From Maribacter zhoushanensis (GTDB lineage Bacteria; Bacteroidota; Bacteroidia; Flavobacteriales; Flavobacteriaceae), in assembly GCF_029350975.1 (NCBI RefSeq), contig NZ_JARKMR010000005.1, forward strand, positions 1 through 64,000: a DNA stretch of 64,000 bases. The letters run 5' to 3'. Below are positions 27,852-37,438 of the stretch, piece by piece (position 1 is the stretch's first letter; the number at the start of each line of letters is the position of its first letter). The notes beneath the pieces were generated by a model that did not search any database, was not told where the DNA came from, and saw only the letters and a program-made list of their open reading frames with translations. Both the position numbers and the translations under genes were made by a program.

Positions 27852-28250
27852 ATGAAAACACAAGCATATTTAGCCTTCAACGGCAATTGTCAAGAAGCAT
27901 TGAATTTCTACGGAAACCTGTTCAATGCAGACATTAAAAACAAACAAACATACGAGGATAAGAAAATTGATGTACCGTCATCTTTTCGTCAAAAATTACA
28001 ACACGCAGAATTAAAAGGTAAAGGTGTACACTTTATGGCATATGATGCGGCACCAGATACACCATTAAATAATGGAAATCAGATTAATATGAGTATTGAT
28101 ACGGATAGTCTAGATGAAGGAAAACAATTGTTTGAAGATTTATCTAGTGGTGGTCAGGTACACCACGAATTTAGAGAACGAGAATGGGGTCATTTTGGTA
28201 GATGTACAGATAGATTCGGAATAGGGTGGATGGTCAATGTAGATAAGTAG
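27852..28250 (+). CDS. VOC family protein (PhnB/glyoxalase-like)
   Basis: A 132-residue single-domain vicinal-oxygen-chelate protein beginning QAYLAFNGNCQEALNFYGNL, with the mid GVHFMAYDA and ending WGHFGRCTDRFGIGWMVN. These are typical of the PhnB/YjdN subgroup. The reaction is unknown. It is monocistronic, with a terminator 50 bases after the stop. Confidence 0.9.
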   Translation: MKTQAYLAFNGNCQEALNFYGNLFNADIKNKQTYEDKKIDVPSSFRQKLQHAELKGKGVHFMAYDAAPDTPLNNGNQINMSIDTDSLDEGKQLFEDLSSGGQVHHEFREREWGHFGRCTDRFGIGWMVNVDK

Positions 28251-28298
28251 ACCAAGCTCTAAAAAGTAATTAAAATTTAAGAATATAAATATTAAGTA

Positions 28299-28335
28299 TC
28301 GAGGCAAAACTCCTTGGAGTTACGCCTCGATTTTT
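28299..28335 (+). terminator. Rho-independent terminator of the VOC gene
   Basis: Outer arms TCGAGGC/GCCTCGA and inner arms ACTCC/GGAGT form a two-part stem followed by TTTTT. Confidence 0.85.
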
Positions 28336-28352
28336 AGATTAAAACAAAACAT

Positions 28353-28655
28353 ATGGATATTATATATGAATATGATGGCGTAACAGCTAGTCAAAGATTA
28401 GAAAGTTTTGCAGAAGAGAAGTTGAATAAACTACAAACCAAGTTCAGTGACATAATTAGGGCCGACGTGTTTTTAAAACAAGAAAACACATCATCAGATG
28501 AAACGGGTATGATCTGTAATATACGTTTAAGCCTACCAGGTCCAAGAATTTTTGCCGAAGCCAGCAATGAAAATTTTGAAGAGTCTGTCAATGAATCTGT
28601 AAGTGAATTAGAAAGACAACTGAAAAAGAGAAAAGATAAACTGAAAACTTATTAA
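28353..28655 (+). CDS. HPF/RaiA family ribosome-associated translation inhibitor
   Basis: A 100-residue protein of the S30AE/sigma-54-modulation family, short form. It begins with YEYDGVTASQRLESFAEEKL, has IRLSLPGPRIFAEASNENF in the middle and ends with the basic RQLKKRKDKLKTY that contacts rRNA. Short forms bind idle ribosomes in stationary phase or stress. Placed among stress-type small genes. Confidence 0.9.
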   Translation: MDIIYEYDGVTASQRLESFAEEKLNKLQTKFSDIIRADVFLKQENTSSDETGMICNIRLSLPGPRIFAEASNENFEESVNESVSELERQLKKRKDKLKTY

Positions 28656-28664
28656 TACCCTATT

Positions 28665-28760
28665 ATGAAAAAAGCATTAATACTTTATTTTGGCAAAAAG
28701 TTTTATAACAATTGGTTAAAGAGAAAACGTGCTGAGCAATCTAATAGAGCAATGAAATAA
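28665..28760 (+). CDS. Very small basic protein (31 aa)
   Basis: An ATG frame of 31 codons 9 bases after the HPF stop and ending just before a strong terminator, so it shares the HPF transcript. It reads MKKALILYFGKKFYNN... with many Lys and Arg and one short hydrophobic patch. No family is recognised. Position and the single terminator support it being translated, but no homologue was checked. Confidence 0.4.
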   Translation: MKKALILYFGKKFYNNWLKRKRAEQSNRAMK

Positions 28761-28778
28761 GAAGTTTGAATAAAGCAT

Positions 28779-28811
28779 AAAAAAGCCCTTGCAAATTGCA
28801 AGGGCTTTTTT
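28779..28811. terminator. Bidirectional terminator
   Basis: AAAAAAGCCCTTGCAA pairs with TTGCAAGGGCTTTTTT around a minimal loop, between the HPF/small-ORF transcript and the converging PA2169-family gene. Confidence 0.92.
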
Positions 28812-28826
28812 ATGAATGAATATTAT

Positions 28827-29279
28827 TTATATATAATCTTCTAAAACTTCAGTAGTCTCTAAAGCATTCTGCAGATGCTCTTTCTGTACTCTAATAATTT
28901 CTTTTAATCTATGTGGCATCATTACTTCTGCCAAGGCATTATCATAATCATTAATTGCAGCTTTATCGCCTCTTATAGCTTCTTCTAGCATAGCTTCATC
29001 ATTATCTTCGGCAAAAAACGCTTTTACGTCCATCCAAGTTCTATGTAATGTTCCGGCCGCACTTCCTTCAATTTCTACACTACCTAACTCAAGCTCAGGA
29101 ACAGTTGCTCTTAATTCTCTTAAAAATTGCATACGATCAATAACTTTTTTTTCAAAGTAGCTTTTAATTCCTACATCTTTAGAATTTTCAGATGCCTTTT
29201 CAAATCCTTTAATAGCATCTTCATTTTTACTTATTAAATCTTTTAAGTGATCTTCAATCTTTTTTATATCGGTGTTCAT
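28827..29279 (-). CDS. PA2169 family four-helix-bundle protein (DUF2383)
   Basis: A 150-residue all-helical protein. N-terminal IEDHLKDLISKNEDAIKGFE, middle GSAAGTLHRTWMDVKAFF, and AMLEEAIRGDKAAINDYDNAL are family marks of the PA2169/DUF2383 group, ferritin-like four-helix proteins lacking obvious metal-binding pairs. The role is unknown, though it often sits with envelope-stress genes as here. Short hairpin AGACC-TTAT-GGTCT lies just upstream (29295-29308). Confidence 0.88.
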   Translation of the reverse strand: MNTDIKKIEDHLKDLISKNEDAIKGFEKASENSKDVGIKSYFEKKVIDRMQFLRELRATVPELELGSVEIEGSAAGTLHRTWMDVKAFFAEDNDEAMLEEAIRGDKAAINDYDNALAEVMMPHRLKEIIRVQKEHLQNALETTEVLEDYI

Positions 29280-29518
29280 GTATTAAATTTTATTAGACCT
29301 TATGGTCTATGGTTAAACAAATTTTATATTACTAAGATACGGGCATAGAACGGCAATGCTTAGCTATATAAAATATCACTTTTGCTCTATTCAATAAGTA
29401 GTTATATACCATAAAAATGGGGCTTAAGTAAGTGTATTGGTATATCATTTTAAGGGATTGAGTTAAGTAGAAATGACTGTTCATATTATTTTGGTCAGGA
29501 ACAATAAAAAATAATAGA

Positions 29519-29662
29519 ATGGGATTATCACCTTTATTTGGAGTAGCAAAAATGTTAGTAAAAAGTAGAAAATTAAAAATGGCGGCCGTAGGACTGCAGT
29601 TAGCTTATTTGGGATACACTTATATTTCAGATAAAAGAAAAAATAAACAGGTAAGAAAATAA
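29519..29662 (+). CDS. Small membrane protein (47 aa)
   Basis: An ATG frame of 47 codons, MGLSPLFGVAKMLVKSRK..., with one hydrophobic segment (MAAVGLQLAYLGYTYI) flanked by basic residues and a Lys/Arg-rich tail. It is absent from long-ORF searches because of its size. The amino-acid pattern is that of a single-pass membrane peptide, and such peptides commonly neighbour YtxH/PA2169 genes. Family not recognised. Confidence 0.45.
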   Translation: MGLSPLFGVAKMLVKSRKLKMAAVGLQLAYLGYTYISDKRKNKQVRK

Positions 29663-29817
29663 TTTAAAATTTGTTGTAATTGTTTGATTTTTAATTGTTT
29701 AAATTGATTTATCGATTTAATGGTTCATTGAAATTTCAAAAACCTATGAATTTTTATTAATAATCAATTGAATGAGTTGTAAGACCTTTGGAGTATTAAT
29801 CCCCAAAATCTAGTAAT

Positions 29818-31044
29818 ATGAACAATTCAATTAAAACTAGCCTTTTGTTTGCTTGCATGGCAACCATGGGCTATGGCCAAGATTTGGCCTACAATGACAA
29901 CAGCACTACTTTTCAACAAAGAAAGGTTGAAGAAGTAACTAACCGTACAGAGAATTATAACAAGCTAAAGACACTTGGTTTTTCTGATGCAGAAATCTTT
30001 GAAGATTTAGGTAATGCCAATTTCTTGACCAAAAAATATGCAAATGCATTATACTGGTACGGTAGACTTATGGAAATTTCTGAAGATGGTACATTAAAGA
30101 GAAGCTACCAGAAGAGATTTGACCATGCAGTATCTCAATTAGGTAAAGAAGTCCAAAATGAAATTGCCGATGAGAACTGGACAGAGTTGGTAAAAGATGA
30201 TTATAAGATGACGCGTTCAGTTGTACCATCTAGACTTACCTCTAATAATAGACGTAATTTTTTACCGTGGGATGGCCAAGGTACAAACAATGAGTTTGCA
30301 TCAAATAAAGTAGCTCCAGCAAAGACAAATGGTGAGTATGCACCACCGGTAGCTATTACAAATGGTGGTAGAACTGCATACTACAGTAAAAAAACATACC
30401 AAAAACCTACAACTGGTATGTTCTCCAAAAAGAAAGAAGTATATAAGATTTACAAAGCCGATAAAGTAGGTGGCGAGTGGAAAAAAATTACTGAAGTGGC
30501 TGTATGTCCAAGTGATTATTCTGCTAAACACCCGGCAATATCGCCAGATGGTAGTCGTCTATTCTTTGCATCTAATATGCCAGGTACATTTGGCGAGTAT
30601 GACATCTACGTGGCAACGATTCGGAAAAATGGAATGTTAGGTCAAGCAAAGAACTTGGGTACTAAAGTAAATACTGCTAAAAACGATGTACACCCAAATC
30701 CTATTTCTAATGGTAGCTTGGTTTTTGCATCAGACGGTAGAGATGGTTACGGAGGTTTAGATGTTTACATGGCAGAAGTTGGTCAACGCAGTGTTGGTCT
30801 TGCAGTTAACATGGGTAACACTATCAATAGTTCTTATGACGAGTACTCGGTAAATCTTTTACAGAGCGATGGATCTGGTTATGTGGTATCTAATAGAATG
30901 GCTCAAGGTAAACATACCCAAAATATAGCTTTTAATTTAAGCGATAAGCCTATTAATGAGAAAAGTAGAGATGATCGCTTCCTAGAAGCCTTTAATACAG
31001 ATAAACGAACACAGTATTCTAGTTCGGTATTTGAAGATGAATAA
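29818..31044 (+). CDS. PD40-repeat exported protein, paired with PorP/SprF
   Basis: A 408-residue protein with a signal peptide (ending MGYGQ), a TPR-like helical section (FEDLGNANFLTKKYANALYW), and PD40 propeller blades (AKHPAISPDGSRLFFASNMPG and LVFASDGRDGYGGLDVYMAE). It resembles the first gene of the window but lacks its OmpA domain. It is followed after 68 bases by a PorP/SprF gene. Such pairs accompany type IX secreted adhesins, but none is visible upstream here. Confidence 0.88.
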   Translation: MNNSIKTSLLFACMATMGYGQDLAYNDNSTTFQQRKVEEVTNRTENYNKLKTLGFSDAEIFEDLGNANFLTKKYANALYWYGRLMEISEDGTLKRSYQKRFDHAVSQLGKEVQNEIADENWTELVKDDYKMTRSVVPSRLTSNNRRNFLPWDGQGTNNEFASNKVAPAKTNGEYAPPVAITNGGRTAYYSKKTYQKPTTGMFSKKKEVYKIYKADKVGGEWKKITEVAVCPSDYSAKHPAISPDGSRLFFASNMPGTFGEYDIYVATIRKNGMLGQAKNLGTKVNTAKNDVHPNPISNGSLVFASDGRDGYGGLDVYMAEVGQRSVGLAVNMGNTINSSYDEYSVNLLQSDGSGYVVSNRMAQGKHTQNIAFNLSDKPINEKSRDDRFLEAFNTDKRTQYSSSVFEDE

Positions 31045-31112
31045 CCACCCATTATTCATTTCCCCCACTAAATCACAGACAATTTCAATTCTAATCACTA
31101 AATCTAATCGTT

Positions 31113-32909
31113 ATGGAAAGTCCGTATAAAATCAATAGTTTTCTTATTGCTTTATTCTTATTGGCTCTTGTCCAAACAGTAAAAGGTCAAGAAACCAATG
31201 CAAACTTAGGATCAAGTAGTACCTACCACAACCAATTATTTTTCAATAGGTTTTTTATAAACCCAACGTTCTCTTTGGTACGTGAGAACAAATCATATTT
31301 AAATATTCTACATAGAAATCAATACGCAACTTTTGAAGATAATAGTCAAAACTATTTTCTAGGTTTCAGCAATAAATTAAACGAAAGTACTGCAGTTGGT
31401 ATTGGGGTTTACAGTCAATGGTCTGGTGTGGTTCAAGAATTTGGATTCAATGCTAACTACGCATCTGCAGTACGTTTAGGAGAGAAATCTGTACTAACTT
31501 TTGGTACCAACGTTACATACTTTAATCAAGGATTGGACAAAAATAGAATTGTAGTTGCCGAAAATGATCCACAATTGGCAGATGCAAGAAAAGAAAGTAA
31601 AATTGCCGTACAGCCAGGCATTAACCTAACGTTAGGTAGCTTTGATTTTGGTTTGTACGCAGAAGACCTTTTAAAATACAATCAAACAACGAACGAATTT
31701 TTAACCGAATTGTCTACCAAAAGTGTAAAGGCATCGGTACAGTATACGCACTCATTTGAACATTCAAGAGGACTTTTTGAGAACGCAAGGTTGATGCCAA
31801 TGGCACAAGTAGGGCAAAATTATGATGGTAGCCTATATTATTTTGGATCTTTACTATTAGATATGCCTAAATATGGTTGGTTGCAAACTACGGTAGATGA
31901 AGAGTATGGAGTAGCGGCAGGAGTAGGGTTTAACCTTAGTGAGAAAATGTCTCTGGGTTATTTAATGGAAAAAGATTTATCAAGTGAGGATGCAAACCTT
32001 GGTTGGAATCATGAAATTACCTTGGCATATAAGTTCAAAGATGATGATTTGGCTATCACGGTAGCAGATAACTCTTCAGACAATCAAATAGATAATATTG
32101 TACGTAACTATGAAGAGCAAATAGCTCATTTAATAGAGGAACGTGATAATGCAAGAAAGTCTAATCGTAAAAGACAAGAAACAATTACAAACACGGCTAC
32201 ACCTGTTTCAGAAAGTAGTTTGGCATATGAGAATAAAATTATTTTAGATGAGTTGATTTTACGTCAAGATTCTATTGAAATTGAAAGAATAGCGGCATTT
32301 GAAGAACGTTTTGAATTAATTGTTAGAATGTTACGTAATGATATTGATACTACGATAAAGAGCTCCTTACAAGACTTTAGCGTAGAAGAAAACACCTCTT
32401 ATGCATCAAATGATTTAAAAGACGATGCAATGGACTTTGTAACTGAACCTGCAGATGCATTTGCTACGGCATCAGCTTCAACAGCAACAACAACAGCTAC
32501 GAAGACATCAACGGTATCTAAGTCTTCAAGAAGAGCAAATTTCAAAGAATTACCATCTACAAGAGATAACTTTAAGGCAATGCCGGTGAAAATGTTAGTA
32601 GATTCTGATGTTATAGATATGAACTCTGGTTATTATGTTATAGCCAATGTTTATAGCCAAACAAAGTATATGAATGCTTTCATGAAAGATTTGAAAGAGA
32701 AAGGGTTAGATCCAAAACAGTTTTATAATAAAGAAAATGGACTGTATTATGTATACTTGGCAGATTACGATTATAAGAACGATGCCCAAATGGCAGCAAG
32801 CACAGATTTAAACGGAAAATACAATCAAGAGAAATGGATCATGCAGGTGAATGAAACTACTGCAACCGCATCTAATACTTTTGAGGACGATTATATAAGT
32901 ATCGAGTAA
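31113..32909 (+). CDS. PorP/SprF family protein with C-terminal SPOR-like domain
   Basis: A 598-residue fusion. The N-terminal 300 residues form a PorP/SprF outer-membrane barrel (start NQLFFNRFFINPTFS). A charged coiled coil follows (about 325-420), then an Ala/Thr/Ser linker (about 450-480), then a SPOR-like domain (about 500-590; GYYVIANVYSQTKYMNAFM and GLYYVYLADYDY). Normal PorP/SprF is about 300 residues, so the tail is an addition that could bind denuded peptidoglycan strands, replacing the missing OmpA domain of the PD40 partner encoded just before it. Confidence 0.85.
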   Translation: MESPYKINSFLIALFLLALVQTVKGQETNANLGSSSTYHNQLFFNRFFINPTFSLVRENKSYLNILHRNQYATFEDNSQNYFLGFSNKLNESTAVGIGVYSQWSGVVQEFGFNANYASAVRLGEKSVLTFGTNVTYFNQGLDKNRIVVAENDPQLADARKESKIAVQPGINLTLGSFDFGLYAEDLLKYNQTTNEFLTELSTKSVKASVQYTHSFEHSRGLFENARLMPMAQVGQNYDGSLYYFGSLLLDMPKYGWLQTTVDEEYGVAAGVGFNLSEKMSLGYLMEKDLSSEDANLGWNHEITLAYKFKDDDLAITVADNSSDNQIDNIVRNYEEQIAHLIEERDNARKSNRKRQETITNTATPVSESSLAYENKIILDELILRQDSIEIERIAAFEERFELIVRMLRNDIDTTIKSSLQDFSVEENTSYASNDLKDDAMDFVTEPADAFATASASTATTTATKTSTVSKSSRRANFKELPSTRDNFKAMPVKMLVDSDVIDMNSGYYVIANVYSQTKYMNAFMKDLKEKGLDPKQFYNKENGLYYVYLADYDYKNDAQMAASTDLNGKYNQEKWIMQVNETTATASNTFEDDYISIE

Positions 32910-32962
32910 TGGATTAAAAACTATTCATCGATATGGTTATATGGTTGATTTGAATTGTCAAT

Positions 32963-33013
32963 AAATGGAGGGGTGTTGTCCGGGGGGATAACTGGGGCCC
33001 CTCCTTTATTTTT
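32963..33013 (+). terminator. Probable terminator of the PD40/PorP operon
   Basis: GGAGGGG (32967-32973) pairs with CCCCTCC (32998-33004) around a G-rich loop, followed by a T-rich run. Confidence 0.65.
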
Positions 33014-33581
33014 TGGTTCATATTTATAGTGATTCTCGGTTTTAACTTTATGTTAACTATCGACGAATTACCTTCTTTTTTATGAAAATGTGGTATTTGA
33101 ACGAAAATTCTTATGTTTTCAACGGGGATATTGCATTAATATATATATTTCGATCACCAAAAAGATTTAAACCCAATTGTATAACCCCAAATCCCCCCAC
33201 AACCATGAAAGAATTTACCCTACTAAATTCCGGTTTTAAAACACATTTTTTTCTTCACAAGATTTCTATCATTATAGAATTTCGAAATCTCATTAATCCA
33301 AAGTTTGGCAAACGCCTCGGTTTCATGAATTAATTCTCTAGCGGTTAACCGTTTTATGATTTAATTTTTTAACTGAACAATAGTGAAGCATGGTCAATAT
33401 TTTGACTATTCTTCTAGGCGAAATTTGTCAATTTTTGATGTAAAAATGAACTTATAGCATACACTATTGGTTTACAAAACATAGCTATTGTTTAGTTTTC
33501 ATGCCTTTCAACAGGTACCTGAGATAACTTAAAACTAATTTTAGTTATTGTTCTATTTTTAGAACGATAGCCTCAAAATCT
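33014..33581. other. Intergenic region
   Basis: A 568-base AT-rich stretch between the terminator and the response-regulator gene. A frame at 33082-33333 is present but lacks any recognisable feature. No hairpin, repeat or convincing promoter stands out apart from AT-rich sequence just before the next gene. Confidence 0.5.
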
Positions 33582-34232
33582 ATGGAGATTATGAAAAATT
33601 CAAGCATTAGAATAATAGTATTAGAAAAAGATAGTTCATTACATTCCGTGTATAAAAATCACTTTGAAGATATAGATGGTTATGAAGTGGTAGGCTGCTA
33701 CACATCTGCCAAAGACGCTATTAAAGATTATAAATTTACCAAACCTGAAATTGTATTATCTGAGATAGATTTAGATGATATGAACGGGGTAGATGCCATT
33801 AAGCTTTTTAAGAAAAAAGATTGGGAAGTGAAAATTATAATGTTTAGTGAAATCAATGATTTCGACGTTATTAAAAATGCTTTCAAAAAGGGAGCTAATG
33901 GATACTTGACTAAGCCATTGACCTTAGACAAGTTAGAACACGCTTTACGTAGTATGGAAAAAGAAGGTGCGGCAATGAGCAATGATATCGTCAAGAAAAT
34001 TATAAGTAATTTTCATAGAAAGACCTTTGCTTTTTTCTCGGAGAGAGAGAATCAAATTGTAGATTTTCTATGTCAAGGTGCTACTTATAAAATGATTGCA
34101 AAAAAATTATTTGTGACGCCTAGTGCCGTAAATTTTCACATTCAGAATATTTATTTAAAGCTAGATGTTAACTCAAAATCAGAGGCACTTTCTAAGTTAG
34201 AACAATTACAGAATCAGCTAGAACAGTATTAA
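33582..34232 (+). CDS. LuxR-type response regulator with Glu at the phospho-acceptor position
   Basis: A 216-residue regulator with a receiver domain (about 9-125) and a LuxR-type helix-turn-helix (about 145-205; FSERENQIVDFLCQGATYKM and LFVTPSAVNFHIQNIY). The receiver keeps the Lys motif GYLTKP (K111) and the Ser near 89. At the phospho-acceptor site, where the family has LMDI, it reads LSEI (Glu61). The acidic pair at the N-terminus is also altered (LEKD). It may be active without phosphorylation. No histidine kinase is adjacent; ATG 33591 is an alternative start. Confidence 0.88.
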   Translation: MEIMKNSSIRIIVLEKDSSLHSVYKNHFEDIDGYEVVGCYTSAKDAIKDYKFTKPEIVLSEIDLDDMNGVDAIKLFKKKDWEVKIIMFSEINDFDVIKNAFKKGANGYLTKPLTLDKLEHALRSMEKEGAAMSNDIVKKIISNFHRKTFAFFSERENQIVDFLCQGATYKMIAKKLFVTPSAVNFHIQNIYLKLDVNSKSEALSKLEQLQNQLEQY

Positions 34233-34401
34233 AAAATGAATTCTTAAGTATTGATATTAAGGGTAGTACGAAAACCCTTTCGAAAATAAGTTGTTTTCAA
34301 TATTAAGTATAACAACCTTATATTCAGTAATTTATATTTTTGGATTTATACATTGATATTTTTAAAAAATTGAACTACGATAATTTTTCGTTGTGTAAAT
34401 A

Positions 34402-34430
34402 TTGAATGGTCTTCATAGTAACTATTTTTG
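34402..34430 (+). promoter_or_regulatory. Candidate xyl operon promoter
   Basis: TTG at 34402-34404, an 18-base spacer and TATTTTTG at 34423-34430 match the Bacteroidota consensus fully, 36 bases before the xylulokinase ATG. Any LacI operator overlapping it was not identifiable by eye. Confidence 0.6.
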
Positions 34431-34466
34431 GTTTAACTTATTTCAGCAAACCAATTTATACTATTT

Positions 34467-35954
34467 ATGTACCATTTAGGATTAGATATCGGCAGTTCAT
34501 CTATTAAGATTGCCTTGGTAAATGCTTCAACAGGAAAAAGTGTTGGGGTGGTTACAGAACCTGAAACAGAAATGTCGATGGAAGCTGTAAAAAACGGCTG
34601 GGCAGAACAGCGTCCAGAAGATTGGTGGAGCTACGTCTGTAGTGGCATTGACAAGATATGTAAACAAGAAAATATTGATAAAAAAGATATATCAGGCATT
34701 GGTATATCTTATCAAATGCACGGTCTAGTGCTCATTGATAAAGAAGGTAATTCCCTTAGAAAATCTATCATTTGGTGTGACAGTAGAGCTGTTGGCATTG
34801 GTCAGCAAGCCTACGAAGAAATAGGGGCAGATACTTGCGACACCCATCTTTTAAATTCACCATCAAACTTTACGGCATCTAAGCTGAAATGGGTGAAAGA
34901 AAACGAACTTGACATTTACGCTCAAATTTATAAAATGATGCTTCCGGGCGATTACATTGCCTATAAATTATCAGGAGTAGTAAATACTACGGTTTCCGGT
35001 TTATCAGAAGGTATTTTTTGGGATTTCAAAAAAGACAGTATAGCAGATTTGGTACTGGATTATTACGGATTGGAAAAAGATATGATACCGGATATTGTAG
35101 ATACTTTTTCGGTACAATCTAAAGTCAATGAAAAAGGAGCAACTGAAAGCGGGCTTTCAATAGATACCCCAATATTATATAGGGCGGGAGACCAACCAAA
35201 TAATGCATTGGCATTAAATGTGTTTAATCCTGGAGAAGTTGCGGCAACAGGTGGTACATCTGGCGTTGTTTATGCGGTAACAGATAATCTTTCAGTAAAA
35301 GAAAGCTCTCGGGTAAACAACTTTGCACACGTAAATTATTCAAAGGGAAAACCGGCTAGAATTGGCAAATTACTTTGCATTAATGGAGCAGGAATTCAAT
35401 ATCGTTGGTTGTTGAATAACCTAGATGTAGACTCTTATGAAGAAATGAATACGTTGGCAGATGAGGTTTCTATTGGGGCAGATGGTGTAGCTATGATTCC
35501 CTTTGGTAACGGGGCAGAAAGAATGTTAAAAAGTAAAGACGTCGGTACAAGAATTGTCAACCTAAATTTAAACAATCACGGTAAAGGGCATTTGTGTCGT
35601 GCAGCGTTAGAAGGCATTGCTTTTTCTTTTGTTTACGGAATGGAAATTATGGAGTCTGATGGTATAAAAGTAAATGTAATGCGAGCCGGTAACGATAACC
35701 TTTTTCGTTCAGATATCTTTTCGAATACAGTCGCAACTTTAATAGGGTATGATATTGAGATTTATAATACTACTGGTGCAATTGGAGCGGCTAGAGCGGC
35801 AAATTTACATAAGGGAGATTTTGAAGCTTTCGGTAAGGCAATATTAGATAATGATTATGTAATGACCTTCAGTCCTAAAAAAGATAAAATAGCATACCAA
35901 GAAGCCTACGCTACTTGGAAGAAAGAATTAGAATTGATATTGAACAACAAATAA
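34467..35954 (+). CDS. xylB: Xylulokinase
   Basis: A 495-residue FGGY-family kinase phosphorylating D-xylulose to xylulose 5-phosphate. Landmarks are the N-terminal LGLDIGSSSIKIAL, the substrate loop GISYQMHGLVLID and WCDSRA, the central GGTSGVVYAV and the C-terminal RAGNDNLFRSDIFSNTVA. It starts the xylose catabolic operon; xylose isomerase follows after 9 bases. Confidence 0.97.
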   Translation: MYHLGLDIGSSSIKIALVNASTGKSVGVVTEPETEMSMEAVKNGWAEQRPEDWWSYVCSGIDKICKQENIDKKDISGIGISYQMHGLVLIDKEGNSLRKSIIWCDSRAVGIGQQAYEEIGADTCDTHLLNSPSNFTASKLKWVKENELDIYAQIYKMMLPGDYIAYKLSGVVNTTVSGLSEGIFWDFKKDSIADLVLDYYGLEKDMIPDIVDTFSVQSKVNEKGATESGLSIDTPILYRAGDQPNNALALNVFNPGEVAATGGTSGVVYAVTDNLSVKESSRVNNFAHVNYSKGKPARIGKLLCINGAGIQYRWLLNNLDVDSYEEMNTLADEVSIGADGVAMIPFGNGAERMLKSKDVGTRIVNLNLNNHGKGHLCRAALEGIAFSFVYGMEIMESDGIKVNVMRAGNDNLFRSDIFSNTVATLIGYDIEIYNTTGAIGAARAANLHKGDFEAFGKAILDNDYVMTFSPKKDKIAYQEAYATWKKELELILNNK

Positions 35955-35963
35955 ATCATCATA

Positions 35964-37280
35964 ATGGCAAACAAGGAATATTTTAAAGGAATAGACAAAA
36001 TTAAATTTGAAGGCAAGGAGTCTGACAATCCGTTAGCTTTTAAATACTATAATCCAGATCAGGTTATTGCGGGTAAGACAATGAAGGAGCACTTTAAGTT
36101 TTCAACAGCTTATTGGCATACCTTCTGTGGTCAAGGTTCAGATCCATTTGGTCCTGGTACACAGAATTTTGAGTGGGATAAATCATCTGATGCGGTGCAA
36201 GCGGCTAAAGACAAGGCAGATGCTGCTTTTGAGTTTTTTGATAAAATAGGATTTGATTACTACTGTTTTCATGATTTTGATTTAATTGAGGAAGCATCAA
36301 CATTTGCGGAGTCTGAAAAGAGATTGGCAACGATAACAGAGTACCTTAAGGAGAAGCAAAAAGAATCTGGGAAGAAATTATTGTGGGGTACGGCTAACTG
36401 TTTCTCAAACCCAAGATATATGAACGGTGCATCTACCAATCCTGATTTTAATGTATTGGCAAGAGCAGGTGGTCAAATTAAATTGGCTTTAGATGCTACT
36501 ATTGCCTTAGGTGGTGAGAACTATGTTTTTTGGGGTGGTAGAGAAGGTTATATGTCTTTATTGAATACAGATTTAGGTCGTGAAGTTGACCATATGGGGC
36601 AGTTTTTGACTATGGCAAGAGACTATGCACGTAGCCAAGGGTTTAAAGGAAATTTCTTTATTGAACCAAAACCAATGGAGCCAATGAAACATCAGTATGA
36701 TTTTGACTGTGCAACAGCCATTGGGTTCTTGAAAGAATATGGTCTAGAGAACGATTTTAAGATGAATATTGAAGTTAATCACGCCACATTGGCACAACAC
36801 ACTTTTCAGCATGAAATTGCCGTTGCCGCAAAAGCAGGTATGTTAGGTAGTATGGATGCTAACAGAGGAGATTACCAAAATGGATGGGATACCGATCAGT
36901 TTCCTAACAATATTCAAGAAACTACAGAAGCAATGTTGGTATTCTTGGCAGTTGGTGGTTTACAAGGTGGCGGTGTAAATTTTGATGCCAAAATAAGAAG
37001 AAATAGTACGGATTTGGAAGATGTGTTCCATGCACATATTGGTGGTGCAGATACTTTTGCAAGAGCATTGATTACTGCTGATAAAATTATTGAATCATCA
37101 TCTTACAACAAGTTACGTGAAAATAGATACAGATCTTTTGATTCAGGAAAAGGAAAAGATTTTGAAAACGGTAAGTTAGATATGAAAGATCTTTACAACA
37201 TTGCTAAAGAAAATGGTGAGTTGGAGTTACAGAGTGGTAAGCAAGAATTGTTTGAAAATATCATCAATCAATACATATAA
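35964..37280 (+). CDS. xylA: Xylose isomerase
   Basis: A 438-residue class II xylose isomerase converting D-xylose to D-xylulose. Visible metal-site and catalytic segments include [59 protein letters not shown] and [15 protein letters not shown]. Length is normal. It lies 9 bases after xylB, and a strong terminator follows, so the operon ends here. Confidence 0.98.
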   Translation: MANKEYFKGIDKIKFEGKESDNPLAFKYYNPDQVIAGKTMKEHFKFSTAYWHTFCGQGSDPFGPGTQNFEWDKSSDAVQAAKDKADAAFEFFDKIGFDYYCFHDFDLIEEASTFAESEKRLATITEYLKEKQKESGKKLLWGTANCFSNPRYMNGASTNPDFNVLARAGGQIKLALDATIALGGENYVFWGGREGYMSLLNTDLGREVDHMGQFLTMARDYARSQGFKGNFFIEPKPMEPMKHQYDFDCATAIGFLKEYGLENDFKMNIEVNHATLAQHTFQHEIAVAAKAGMLGSMDANRGDYQNGWDTDQFPNNIQETTEAMLVFLAVGGLQGGGVNFDAKIRRNSTDLEDVFHAHIGGADTFARALITADKIIESSSYNKLRENRYRSFDSGKGKDFENGKLDMKDLYNIAKENGELELQSGKQELFENIINQYI

Positions 37281-37348
37281 ATATTTTTACCCATTAAGCG
37301 TTTTAGCATAGTAGCTTTTTGGGTACTAATAGTTATAAAATTAAATTT

Positions 37349-37382
37349 AAATGTCCCTAGGTTTTTACCTTAGGGACATTTT
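37349..37382 (+). terminator. Terminator of xylBA
   Basis: AAATGTCCCTA (37349-37359) pairs with TAGGGACATTT (37371-37381) and is followed by a T-rich stretch. It separates xylBA from the LacI-type regulator. Confidence 0.88.
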
Positions 37383-37438
37383 GCTTTTTACGAATAATTT
37401 AAATGTCAAATTAAATCTGTTCTTTTGCAGTATATATT

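Noticed and set aside
33082-33333. An 83-codon plus-strand frame in the gap before the response regulator.
   Set aside because: No signal, domain, membrane segment or codon pattern like neighbours; no terminator or promoter in register. Chance frame most likely.
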